NCBI RefSeq assembly: GCF_023091745.1
Contig: NC_068910.1
Span: 129,907,170-129,971,169 of the forward strand
Reading direction: 5' to 3'
Length of the DNA: 64,000 nucleotides
Origin: Budorcas taxicolor
Lineage: Eukaryota; Chordata; Mammalia; Artiodactyla; Bovidae
Part shown: in pieces, positions 36,163 to 49,200 of the stretch
Layout: each line of letters starts with the position of its first letter
How positions within the stretch are numbered: position 1 is the first letter of the stretch
Made by a program: the position numbers and the translations under genes
The notes under the pieces: generated by a model
What the model was told of the DNA's origin: nothing
Databases searched by the model: none
Seen by the model: only the letters and a program-made list of their open reading frames with translations

Positions 36163-38632
36163 CAATTATGTCAAAAAAGCATGCATATAGATGTGAGTGA
36201 CTATGGGCTGCCAGTTTGACACCTTCTGCTTTAGATAAATGGGTCTAAGCATCTTCCAGAGGTCCCCAGGCTCCAGCATACTGCAGTAGCAGCAGAATGA
36301 TTTGTGTCTGAGGTGTCAGTGCAGAAAGACCAGCCCAAAGGTGCCATGTTGATAGAAACAAGTGACAGGTTGGAAGCACACTGTGTGGATTGATGCCTGC
36401 AGACCAGGGAACTTATAGCACATCTCAGCATATGTCAGCACAGACAGCTAACATTGTGGTATTACATAAGCTTCCCTGAATTTAGATGCAAACCTGGGAG
36501 AAAGGGGGAAGGTGTAAACCCCAGCTTTACTGAGGCTAGGTTTTTTATTATTCCTGCAGTATGCAGACTCAAAATCAAAAGTGAATTCAGGAAAAATATT
36601 TCTTGCATATCTGAGTTTATGAGTACATTGGCTCTTGAACTGCTATTGATCCTGGAAGCCAGAGTTTGGTGATTAGGGGGGAAAATGGATGGGAACCAAT
36701 ACGAGACAAAGGAAAAGGTTTACTGCTTTGATTTTCCATAAACTTCATGTGCTCTTTCTGAATCAGCTTTAAAGGCAGATTTAAGAGGTGTTTCAGTTCT
36801 TTCCTAAGATGTGAGAGATTTCTGAAAGAGTAAGAAAGTGGTAAGAGATCCTTGACAGAATGAAAATTATTTTAGGGGCCTGAAAATATTTAAAATCGAA
36901 TAAACCTATCAATTTCCTATTTAGGGGTTTTTCCCAAGTGAGTTCACTTTATTTCCTGTCTTCTGTTTTTGTAACAATAACTTAATAAAACAAGTATTTG
37001 CTTTGGACAACCATGTGCCAGGTATTGTGCCATGTACACACAGGAGAAATGAGAACACATCAAACAGAGAAACACATAGCTTTGATTCTATGTCTGATGG
37101 CTTTCTATTTAATCTAATCACATATTTACTTCACAATTATTAGGGACCTGCTAAATGCCAGGCCCTGTGAGGTGTGGGGGATACAGAGATGAGCCTGGTC
37201 CTCTAGGAGGGTGCACATTGGAGAAGACTGACCAATACATGGGCCATTACAATGGGGTGCCTGGACTCTTCCTGTGACAAGGAAGAAGAGTCCATGGTGT
37301 TATGGGAGGGATTAGGGACTGCAGAGCTCTGACTAGCAGGGCAGGGAAGGCTTCCTGAGGTGATGGCTGAGCCAAGTCACATACAGTAAGGGATGGATCA
37401 AGGGAGGATTGTGTACAAAGACCTATTTTTACTGCATTGATGGAATAGAGTGGAGTCTAGTGAGGGAAGTCTTTCACAAAGGGGAGTTTGGGCAGATATT
37501 TAAAGCAAGGGAAAGAGGCAGAGTGATTAACATTCAAAGACACCCAGTGGAAGAAGCAGGTTGTGTGTAAGGCACACACTGTACTGGGTAAGGCAATCAT
37601 ATACTGGACCAGAGAAGAATCACAGGACCCAAGTGGCGAGCAATAATAAAGATGCTAAAAACCAGGCAGAGGGAGAGGGATCCAGTGAATGGATGTGGGG
37701 AACAGGTGAAGTGAAGAATTTGCAAAGGACCAGGAATTGGAGACACCAGATATAGGCCACCTCTGGATTCTGGCACAAGATAGGTTTCCTCTCTGAAAAG
37801 GCTCTGGATTCACACACACCAGGGAGTGGGAAGAACCAAAACCAAGTGTAGTGATGATGAAATCTCCACTTTCCTTCTCTGACTGTACTTCCAGAATGCT
37901 ACCAGCACGTGTCTTACCCTCCAGACAGGACCCTGGAGGATTCTTCTCTAGGACAGTGTTACATAAATACTATATATTTTGATAAATACTTATTAAATAA
38001 AAGACAAAGTCTTTCTAGAAATGCTTCTTTTAATGAGGTGACTGGCTCCCTCCCACCTTCATTTATATATTCATGAATTAATAATTCTTATTTCTAGAAA
38101 GACACAGGATTCCACATCTTTTAATCCTAGCTCTTGCCTTTACAGACATAAATGCTGAGAAAACTTGTTTGCATAAATAAGTGGTTATGAATGGAAGGGA
38201 TTTTTTTATATCACTGAAATTCCTTCTGAATTAAACACCAAAAATCATACACTGATCTACTGTTAAATATTATTTTAATGACTTATCAGTTAACAACTCA
38301 GCTAGATTAATTTTATTGCAAGCAAATAATTGGAAACCTGATTTGGACCAGCTTTGTTACCCAGCTACTGGAATCACTGCTGTAACTGTCACCTTTTCAC
38401 TTGGAGGTGCTTTGTCCAACTCATTTACTCAGAAAGGGTTAGGAAAATAAAAACGTTAATTATATATACTTTGCCTGTATAATTATTTTTGATAAAAATG
38501 TTACTTCCATATTTTGATAGATTTCTTTCATGGTAAGAAGCCTTGACAAGAAACAAAGTGCCATATAGCCATGGATGTTTCTTACAAAAGCTCTTTGCTT
38601 TGTCCTCGGGAGCTATTCCTTAAGAGCTCTGC

Positions 38633-38651
38633 TTTTTTTTTTTTTTTTTTG
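38633..38651. repeat. Poly(T) run
   Basis: About 19 consecutive T on the plus strand, possibly the tail of a minus-strand retroelement whose body I do not recognise. Confidence 0.8.
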
Positions 38652-39090
38652 TAATTGTGAGGAGTGGAACAGACAAAATCCTTAAATAAAACTAGTATTT
38701 AGAAATGCCCTTTTGTTGGCATCCTGAAGGCATTTACACCTGGGGCAATAAGCCATGTTTCTATTGCACTACTAGGGAGATGCTCGTTTTCTGCCATGGG
38801 CAAAGGGCAATCGTGAATGTAGAGGTGAGAAGAACGAACCAGCATTGAGCTGCTTCACAAGCACTGTTAATATACATTCATGTGCGAATTAGTGATCTGG
38901 AAAATGATTCCCTTAAACTATCTGTGCCTTTGTACCTTTAGGAAGAGATACATGCACACATCCCAGTTGGAAGACCACTGATCCACACCAAGTAAGTGGA
39001 AAACATTGCATCCAGGAAGCTGGGGATTGTCACATGGTAACGAGAAGGACGAGCGGCATGCCTAGAGAGCAGTCACTCCAGAGTGCAGTT

Positions 39091-39292
39091 AGAGCAGTGG
39101 TCCCCAGCCTTTTTGGCACCAGGGACCAGTATCGTGGGACACAATTTTTCCACGAATGAGGCAGGGGGGATGGCTTTGGGATGATCCAAGAGCATTACAT
39201 TTATTATACATTTTATTTCTATTATTATTACATCAGCTCCACTTCAGATGATCAGGCCTCAGATCCCAGAGGTTGGGGACCCCTGAATTAGA
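39091..39292 (+). repeat. hAT-type DNA transposon fossil (MER1-like)
   Basis: The left end cagtggtccccagccttttt and right end gaggttggggacccctgaat form imperfect terminal inverted repeats. Internal ggcaccagggaccagt matches a well-known hAT family. The centre is shortened. Confidence 0.75.
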
Positions 39293-39485
39293 GGATGGAG
39301 GACATCAGAACTGATGTCTCCAAGAAGAAAATGAAACTGATAGATTAAATGATCTATTTGATGGTACTGAGCAAGATTTTAGATCTTTGTTGATGAAGTT
39401 TAGGGGTTTCATTCTTCACCATGACTTGTTGATGACCCTGGTTAGCCAGCTGAGAAAACAAATATGGTATAAGAGAGGGGCTAGG

Positions 39486-39695
39486 GCTTCCCTGGTGGCT
39501 CCCACGGTAAAGCGTCTGCCTGCAACACGGGAGACCCGGGTTCGATTCCTGGGTCAGGAAGATCCCCTGGAGAAGGAAATGGCAATCCAATCCAGCTCTC
39601 TTGCCTGGAAAATCCTATGGACAGAGGAGCCTGATAGGCTACAGTCCATGGGGTTGCAGTCGGACACGACTGAGCGACTTCACTTTACTTTTCAT
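39486..39695 (+). repeat. Bov-tA SINE
   Basis: Full-length with a strongly preserved tRNA B-box (gggttcgattcctgggtc). The BovA 3' part lacks about nine bases of the caaagagtcg region (ggttgcagtcggacacgact). Confidence 0.95.
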
Positions 39696-40081
39696 GTATA
39701 AGATGACATGGCATTTTATTAGAAATATACTCAGAGGGTAGAAAGTGCTAGTAATAAAAATGGGTAGTAGTACATCAAAGATAAATATCTCCTGTTTAGT
39801 GCATAGAGGAGGTGACAATCAGGTTACGATTGCTGTGGTGTGTATGGTCTTGAGAGGGAGGCATGGCTCAGCTCATTACAGGGTGATTGTGCAGAGGAAC
39901 CCAAACATGGACTTTGACAAACTCTGCAAAACTGGTGCCATTAGAGTCTACAATCCATGTATTCCTTACTTTTTTTGATATGAATTTGTTTTTTTCAAAG
40001 GCTGGATTCTGAACTACCTGCATTAAAATCACCTAGTTTGCCTGTTAAAAATACAAAATCCCAGCCCTACGTCATATAATA

Positions 40082-40157
40082 GGGTTGGCCAAAAAGTTCA
40101 TTCTGTTTTTTCCCTAAGACTTTACGGGAAAAACCAAACAGACTTTTTGGCCAACCC
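40082..40157. mobile_element. Mariner-type MITE (short hairpin element)
   Basis: The 76-bp sequence is nearly one long inverted repeat: gggttggccaaaaagttc at the left and its counterpart gactttttggccaaccc at the right, meeting near cctaagactttacggg. Ruminant mariner elements end in gggttggccaaaaagtt, so this is a non-autonomous relative. It has no coding capacity. Confidence 0.88.
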
Positions 40158-43142
40158 AATGCACAGAATCGTGTGAAGGGGGCAGAAGAAATTTCAGAGT
40201 CTTTGCATTTTAAATAAACACTTCAGAGGACTTTCATGCATTTTTGAGTTTGAAGGTCATTTCTTTGAGTTCTTAAATGAAGGTGCTAATTGTAACTCAA
40301 AGTTGGATCTCTTTCCTACTCTATGAAGCAGCCCTGGTAGGCTCCAACTCTCAATTCTGCATCAGGCCAACATACTGGGGAATATATGAGGTTCAGGGTT
40401 CTCCCAGGACTAGGCTTCCTGCAACCCTTTCTCTCCTACCACAGTAATTTAACTCAGTTTTGGGGTTAGGGAGAAACGAATTTTTTATTTCCTTTTCGTC
40501 CTTCCCCCAAAGGGTATCCACCTTTGAATTTTAATAGATATTAAATCAATGCAGACATCCTGTTAGACCTCCAAAGTTCTGAAAACAGTTGCTACCTGTG
40601 CTTTAAACCAGCGTTTAGATACCCATACAAGGCCCTACCTGGGCTGGGTGCTAAAGCACACACTACTGAAATGAAGACTCATCACCTCTGATCATAGAGG
40701 TGGGTTAGGAGCTCTTCACCTCAGTCTGATGGCCCAGCCCAGCACATCAGTTCTATTAAGTCCATTTTCAGAATGGACAGAAAAACAGCAGTGTCAAGGC
40801 ACCTGGATTATATCAAAGCTGCCTCAAGTGCAGGGACTTCTGAGAACCTGAATAAAGCTGATATTGATCAACCCCTTTGGGAGTGGCTCTTTCCTTAGAG
40901 CACTAAAGTAGAAAGACCAACCCATATCCTTAGCTGGGTTGCAAACCAAGTAACCTGAGGGACAGATGAGTGGACAAATATTTTCATATCTGGTTGCCTC
41001 CACAGTGAGTAAGAACACTGGCTAGACATCTGAATCACAACAGGGGAAAACAAAACACTTTCTCTATTGCTAGCAATTTGTTCCATCAAGAAAGCAAGAA
41101 AATCGAAGATTTAATTAACACTTCTAACGAAGTATTTGGTATTTACACTTGTTTATTACCTTAAAGCAATTTTTATGACCAGGTCTCAGGAAGTCTTGGC
41201 AAAAATTATGCTTCAAAAGATTCTTTTTGAAGAACTCTGGCTAATAACATTCCTTTTGGCAAACAACCTTATTTTGCTGCTACTAATACTGCAACAAACT
41301 TAGTGTAGAGTATTAAAAATTATTTTTCCTTAGGAAACTATAATTTAGGAGTCAAGCCTGAGAGCAAGAAGAAATGGAGTGGAGTACTGTTAATTTTTCA
41401 AAGTTGATCCTGAAGCCATCAGGGATGGGGTTATTTTTCAATAAGGGAGAAAATACAGAAATTGGAATAGATCTTTTTCGTAATTAAGGGAAAGAAAGAG
41501 GAAGAAAGGACTATTGATTTATTTTTTAAAAAAGGAACACAGAGAACTTCAGTTGGTTTAGGTCTTTGTGTATGCATTTGGTTTCTGCTTCCTAACTGCA
41601 CAGCCTGTGTCACAACAAACTTGTGCCAAGTTCCACATACAGATCCTGATTTACATAGCTCTCCTCCATGTCAAAAAAGAAATCAGGGCTAACTCTTGTA
41701 GAGGAGGATGTGAGGAAAGACTGGAGAATATTCTAGCTGATGAAAAGTGCTTTAAAATCCTTTCTCAAATCCCCAAAACTGCCTTACTAAAAGCACTCTC
41801 TAACACTGTGATTTTGATATCCATTTTCAGCATACCTTGACTTCCGAAGTACAGAACAGAAAGAGAATTTAGTGTTTCTTCCCTAGTTTTAAAATGAGAA
41901 GCTGAAACTGTGTATTTACTATTATTATACTTTAATATGAAACAAAATCAGGAGTGTGGAGTCTTACAGCAAAGCCAGAGAGAGAATATGTGTGAAAAGG
42001 TGTTGTTGAATAAGGCAGCAAATTACAGTTTCTGTAAAACAGGTTTATATATTAATAAAGAACTGGGGCAAAGGGAATTATACAAGCAAAAAAGATGGGT
42101 AAAAAAAGTAACAATGAACAGTTATGCATATATACACACACACCACCCTGAAAAACTTTAGATTATGAAATCCAAGAATCCTAGTCCATAATTCATGTAA
42201 ATGTGTTGCTGTGGAACTTATTTTTACTTCTCTCCATAAATGCATTGTTAACACAAAGAATAATATTCATAGTTTATGCACTATAGTTAAGGGACATTTT
42301 AGGAGTTGACTTTTCCTTCAAAAATGAAAATAAAAACTGAAGAGGTTGTAAATCCCTCTTGCTGCTCGTGTGCAGGTCTTAGATTTCACCCTGCCTGTTT
42401 TCAAACAGAAAAAAGTAAGAGGGTGCAGTCAGCTGTAACCTAAAGAGTGAAGGATTAAGTGAGCTGTCAATTTCTTGCAGAATTCTTCTTTACTGGTACT
42501 GCTGTTCTCTGTGTATTATTAATCTATTTATATTTAACTCTAGCTATTAGTCTGCCTCTTCCAGCCACTGAGCCATTTGCAAAGGAGAAGAGAGAGAGAC
42601 AACTGCTATTATTAGGCATCCTTGTGTGTGTGATGGAGGTGGAGACAATTAAATAACACCATTCTGCTTCTTTGAAAATGACAGAGATTGTTTGGGGTGG
42701 ACAACTCAGGGCTGGTTAACATAACCTTTCCCCTCAGAAGGTAAAACAATGGAGATACATTTCTGAAGTACTTAATTAAGCCTTCAGCAATGAGTGTGGG
42801 AAAATTACAGACCCATAACAATCCTCCAGTTCTAGGCAAAAGTAAATGTTCTCTGCAGCATTCTGTCACTGCTCATTTACTGCATCATTTTGACATCTCA
42901 TGTTTCCACAAGGTTTTTATATAATGTATAAACAGGGAAAAAGGTGAAAAATAGAATGAGGACCAAGTCTGGACCTCCCACGCTGTTACTTCCTTTCAGT
43001 TTTCCATTAAAGGGTGAGGCTGAAGGGTGGCATTTTTAAGATGATTTCATTAAAAGGCTGAGACATTAATAATCGACACAGGAAGAAGAAAGCTGTGAAA
43101 AACTGCCACCGCTTGCTCACTCTTCCAAAGGATGAGCGTCAT

Positions 43143-43208
43143 TCAGTCATAGTGTAAGCTCTTTAACGTTCCTCCCCCAAACCTTTTTCGATCAGGAAAG
43201 CCTGGAAT
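43143..43208 (-). CDS. RABL3: RABL3 exon 8 coding part with stop (residues 216-236)
   Basis: 66 bp: IPGFPDRKRFGGGTLKSLHY, then D and TGA. The acceptor is gcctacag. Human has Ala at the middle Gly of FGGGT, as I recall it. The exon continues as 3' UTR towards lower coordinates. Confidence 0.97.
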   Translation of the reverse strand: MPGFPDRKRFGGGTLKSLHYD

Positions 43209-46200
43209 CTGTAGGCAAGAAAGATAATCGTGTTAGGACTCAAAACAGGCAGAGTTCAAATGCTAATAGCCTTTAAAATGTTTTCCTTATTTTTTGTTTC
43301 TGTATATTAGGCTGTTGTTCTTTAAAGAGCTATCTTTTTACTCAGAAAACCACAACAGATTAAATAATAAAAATAAATTCTACTAAAATGAAAAACATTT
43401 GCTGAGCAATTGGTGAGTGTCATCTAAATCAGACAGGATGAAGGTGAAACTCACAATATTCACCTGCTGGACTTTCATATGAATTATCTGCATTGTGATC
43501 GACTATGGATATGTAACTTTGCCGTCTCAAGCAAATTATTTCCTATTATTTTATAATGTAACTTTATCTCTGGATTCTTCTTGTTTCTAAGACCCTTATT
43601 TTCCCTTGACCTGAGTTTTTCTTCTGTATTTAAGAAGACAGAAGAAAGTCAGTTGGTTGGGCCTGCAAAGTACTGCCCCGTCACCCCAACTTCTTAAAAA
43701 AAACCTCAAAAATGAATTTGGAAGTTAATTTCAGATCAATCAAACCTTTCCACAAATTAAAGAAATCATTTTATCAAAAAAGATAGATACAGACCTGATT
43801 ACCATCTCTTAAGAAGTATCTCTTCTCTATAACCTGTTAGAAACAAAGATATTAAGGGCTTAGCATGTATACCTTGAAAAAGCAGTAAGCACACTGACCA
43901 CTGATGGCACTAAAAGGTGTACACCCAAGTTAAAAGTCATTTCAATAGCAACAGACATCTACGACACTGAGTTAAGCCTGGTGCTAATGGGATCAGGATT
44001 GTCGAAGTATTTTTATAAAAACCTGTCTCTAGTTCCAAAAAGCGTTAACGATAGGTCAAAAGATAAATGAACAAACAAAAACAACTAAATAACGAGAGAA
44101 AATGACATGAGATCCCATGCAATTCCCAGTGTAAATCTGGAAATTTGGCTGCAAATTTGGTTCAAAACTCTCTAGCAGTCAGCCCCAAAAGATACCAGAC
44201 AGAATCCATAAGATAATTCACTCTGCTGTATTGCAGAAACCAACACAACAGTCTAAAGCAATATCCTCCAATTAAAAAATAAATTAAAAAAAAAAAGGCA
44301 AAGCACTTTTGCTACTACAATAGCACAACTATTCTTTAAAGAGGTCTCTGTCTGTATACTGTAGTCAACTGCCATATCCCTCCAGTAACCACAGTTGTAA
44401 ATTCTGTAGGTCCTTAATGGAGACAGATGACACAATATCAAAATCGGTCAAATAATTTCTTACAGACTTAATTCGCACCCTTAATTCAGCAGTTTCAGAA
44501 CTATATTTGGTCAGTGGGAGAAATAAGGCAAAATCCATCACTATTACTGAAAAGAAGCCTTCAAAACATACGCCTTAATATAATGAATTTAAGAGTACCA
44601 CATGTCTATATGATGAACGCTTGAGAAACTGCAATGTCAACAGAGGTAGTAGTATTTTCTTTACACAGAGCTGTTGTGATTAAGAAAAGTTCAGCCGATT
44701 AGAATACAGATTATTTGGAGATTAAGAGATTAGAGTCTAGAACTATGAAGCTAGGAATCTCTCCTGAATAAAGCAGAGTATCTTCTTCCAGGCCTGTACC
44801 AGCTTGCTCCCACTGGCCTGACAGTCATCTCACCTGGATTCTTTTTATCTTCAAGACTATGGCTCAGTTACTTTTAGCCACAAGAGATTCAGGGTAAGGT
44901 GGCATTCACTGGCCTCAAAGGCAGAAAAGCTGGTTCGTGATTAGTATACATCTAAAATACCTGACCCCGCAAAAACTATGACAGAACTGATTCTCTTTCT
45001 TCTCTCCAGGGTAGGACAGGAAAATTCTATTACTCTAGAGTGGAGAGGAATTACTATTAGTGAAGGGAGTGTGGAAGAGGAGTAGATACCCTCTTGGAAA
45101 AGAAATCCTGTAAATTCTGGAAGATAAGATGCAGAGAAAACTGGGTGAAATTTAGCTGCCAGGGCCCTTGCTTTCAGCCAACCACTGCAATCTGGAGGTC
45201 TGGCCAACCTCTTAATCCACCTATCTTTTGTTGTGATTTAGGAAACCAAAAGAGGAGTAACTTCTCCCTTTTGCTCATAATCCCCTGCCCTCAACTTGTG
45301 TTATTATTCTCCTATTAAATCTTGCTCTCCTCTTAAAACCAACCAAATTCCCTCTAATCTCTTTCTTTTAAGTAAAACTTTGCCTGACAACTTGAATCAC
45401 ACTGGCCTATAATCCATTGTTTCTCTGGGATATAACTTGTCACATTTTATTTTTTTAATTTTAAAATTAATACATGATTTAAGTGACTTCCCTGGAGGCT
45501 CAGAGGTTAAGACTCTGTGCTTCCACTGCAGGGGGCATGGGTTCAATCCCTGGTGGGGGAACTAAGATCTCACATACCATGAGGTATGGCCAGAAAGTAG
45601 GAAAAAAAATTTTTTAAGTAAAAAATAAAATTAATGAATTATTTAAATTTAAGACAACATCCTGTGGAATCTTTCCATGTCAGATACAGATCTATTCATA
45701 TAAGATGTTGTTCCTAGGGGACACAGATGGTATATGTCGGTCACGCAGTTGTGTCTGACTCTTGATTCCATGGACTCTAGCCCACCAGGCTCCTTTGCCC
45801 ACAGAATTCTCTAGGCAAGAATACTGGAGTGGGTAGCCATTCCCTTTTCCAGGGGATCTTCCCAACCCAGGGATTGGGCCTGGGTCTCCTGCACTGGCAG
45901 GTGGATTCTTTACTATCTGAGTCACCATGGTGGTCATGGATCTAAACCAAGTAGGAGCTCATATGTTTTAACTGTGAAAACAACGTGGAAAGAAAATTTG
46001 GTTCCTTGCAGTGCTTCCTACCATTTTTTTTCAGTCATGGCACATTTAGAGAATACTAGTATGTGTGTGTGACTTGGGGTAAATGGTAGAGCCAGTCCAG
46101 GGGCCTTGGCTGCTCTGAGAACTGAGGGGATCACCATTTCAGTACACCCGTACCTTTTCTGCCACACACCAGTTGGGAGTTTATGCAATGAAGCAAAAAT

Positions 46201-49200
46201 TTCCCAGTGGTCTAATTTTAAACAGGGATGGGCTGTGGGGCCTATCTTATGTTGACCTATTGGACAAAAGAGCCAAATATTTAGATCTCTAAACAGCTAA
46301 AAGAAAAGACTCATAAAACAGAGCTTTGAGGAGGGAAATTTTTTTCTTGGGATCTTTACTTAATATAATACAGAAATCAATCTTTTTTCAATAATAATAT
46401 AGAAATACATCCTATTTCACTTTACTGCACAGTGTCAACATTGGGTGAACAGTTTAACTTGTTCAATATTATATACAATGCAGACATATGGCCTTGTGAA
46501 GGAAAGACAAACAGTGCTCTAATTTACCAGTATGCTGAATCATTCTACATTTTCCTTCCAGTTCAGGACAATAAGATGATGCTGGTAAGAGTCAATCACT
46601 GGAATGCAAAGGTTTCTGATAGGGAACATTAGGGAATCAAGAAGATGACAGAACCTTAAAAGTAATAGTAATTTATGTGGGAGAATATTAGTAGCTGGGT
46701 GAACAAAATAATTCAGGACTTTAAGCAGAATCTCCTCAGTTTAGAGTGTTTTATGGGGGCTTGAGAGTAGTCAATGAGTACAAAGAGAGCTAGAAAATAT
46801 GGAAACATAAATTGTTTTAAGGAGGGAATTCAGTACCTTAAAAAAAAAAACTATTTGAATCTAGTAGGTTTCATCCTTCACTTAGAGAACACTGGTGATA
46901 GAATAAACACGTCACCAGGTGTTGAGCAACTATACAAACAGATAAGAGAGATCAAAACAAGTATTATTCAAGCTGTGAAGTTCAGGATGAAGGAATAAAA
47001 AGACAAAGCATTCTGCAAAGAATTTAAACTCTCATGGTACATAAATTAAGTTTAAAAATAACTTAATTGAAGCCATTACCTTATCAAAAAACCTACTGAG
47101 CTTGACAGCATTGGAAGAACCTGCAGCTAAGTACCGTGGATTTGTGCAATCCTAGGAGATAAAACGTAAGATCCACAATTAAACGTTAGGAAACATAAGC
47201 TTTTTGTTAGTCATTACTATTTCTCTTGCACATTTCTATAATAAAATATTAGCCATCATACTCTCAAGTAATTTTTCAAATTATGATACACAGAGCAAAA
47301 AGGAAAGTGCTAAAGGAAGATAAGGCCACTTACTCTTTGTTATTTAGGCAATTTTAGAGGACACTGAACCAATGTATTCATCATCAAATAATTTCATAAA
47401 GGAAGACAGGATTGGTAATGTCTTACTAACAACAAAACCAAGATACTACTTACGTGACTTACCTATATTTACCTTGAAAAGCAGAAACAGAGCTATCAAA
47501 AATAAATAACACTTCACTATTTAATACAAGTTATTTACCAGTACTCAACTAACTTTAGTAGTATGAAGTTCTTAGGAAAAGTAGGAAGCATGAAAATAGG
47601 AGTAAAGGAGTAACAGCTGCCAGGGGTTTCTCACTCATTGAATGCAAGGCACTACATCCTTGGTGGGCCACAACAGATATACTTGTGATAATAGTAAACA
47701 ACAGATAATAAGTTTATTTTAAAGTATCATTATTATTTTTAATAATAAGTAAGAAACAACAGATATTACTAGAATAAAAAGAGGAGAAAATAGGGCTCTG
47801 AAAAGACAAAATAATCTGAAATAGTATAATGATAGTACATTGCAATGGTTAGTAAAGACCTTAAATGGTTTACTATCCTTTTCCTGGAAATCCAATGTTG
47901 AATTGCCTTCACTTGTCAATACTGACTTGCCACCTCAATAGACTGACTACTTCGATTTTTACCTCAAATGCCACTTAAGACCCAACCATGGGGATATGAT
48001 ACAGGTTCTGTGCAAGGATGATATTTAATTTTTCAGTTATAAATCATCTGTGTTCCTTGGGACCTAATTATTTTTGGATTTATTCTGACTATAATTTATT
48101 TGTAATTTATTCTGATAAATACCCACATGATTCCTTTCCAATATATTTTATAACAATCATCTATTTTACCAATATACAACATTTCAAAGCTCACATTTTA
48201 AATTTTGGCTAGAAGCTAAAATACATTTTCCAAAACCACAAAAGAAAAAAGAGACAACAATAACTTTTCAAAGATTGTAGAGTAAAAGAAAAATCAGAGG
48301 TCTCAGAAGCCAGCAGGCTCTGAACCTGAGTATCTATCTCATATCTCTAGATTGTGTGACACTGGTTAGGTTACAAAACCTTTAAAGTTAAGCTTACTGA
48401 TTTGTGAAATGGGGATAGCAATACTCATCTCATAGGATTTTTGTGAAAATTAAAGGAGATAATGCATGCCCAGGACCTCCCTGGTGGCTCAGATGGTAAA
48501 GCGTTTGCCTACAATGCAGGAGACCCAGGTTTGATCCCTGGGTTGGGAAGATCCTCTGGAGAAGGAAATGGCAACCCGCTCCAGTACTCTTGCCTGGAAA
48601 ATCCCATGGATGGAGGAGCGTGGTAGGCTATAGTCCATGGGGTTGCAAAGAGTCGGACACTACTGAGAGACTTCACTTTCTTTCACTAACATAGCAGGTA
48701 CTGAAATATTAGTTTCCTTCTTTCTTCATCCCAAGAAAATGCCATCAGATTGAATTTTTAGACACAAATGCACTTAACATAATAAAAGATAATTCTATAT
48801 ACGGATTAAATAGACTGAAATATTGTGTAATCCGTTGTATTTGAAATAATGTTTGAACATTGATATAGTAGCTGGGGCATATAAAAGACAAACCTTAAGT
48901 AGATATGTTTTACAAAACGGATATTGATTATATAATCGTCAGACTGTTAAAAACTTCAGAGGTGATTCCACATAGAGCAAAAGTACTAAATACAAAAACT
49001 AAATCAAACATCAAACAAAAAACAAAACTTTTCCAAAACTTAATCCAACAATTTCAAGGTGATGGCTAGAGAAATCCTATAGTTTTAGGATGAGAATTTT
49101 AGGTCTCAAAGAACTATAAACTATCTGCTATTGATCATGGAGGTCAAAGCCTGAAAACTAAAGCTCTAAATGCTTGCCTAAGCTTGAGAAAGAAATCTTA

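Larger units (their letters stand above)
34600..43142. other. HGD-RABL3 spacer with RABL3 3' UTR
   Basis: 8.5 kb. It contains Bov-tA copies (34987, 39486), a MIR (35325-35470), an ancient LTR-like element (35570-36162), an ancient repeat-like stretch (about 37140-37390), a hAT element (39091-39292), and a mariner MITE (40082-40157). The RABL3 3' UTR must start at 43142 and run left. Poly(A) signal candidates on the minus strand are ATTAAA at 41931-41936 and AATAAA at 41518-41523 and 41152-41157. I see no further gene. Confidence 0.65.
43834..47079. other. RABL3 intron 6
   Basis: 3.2 kb. It contains an L1 3' tail with A-run (44213-44298), a CHR-2 SINE (45485-45600) and a Bov-tA (45735-45935). 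Frames at 45094, 46432 and 46774 are not supported as genes. Confidence 0.7.

Noticed and set aside
46432..46998. Two ORFs in RABL3 intron 6
   Set aside because: AT-rich frames with no recognisable domain. I considered a processed pseudogene, but there is no poly(A) tail or known protein match.
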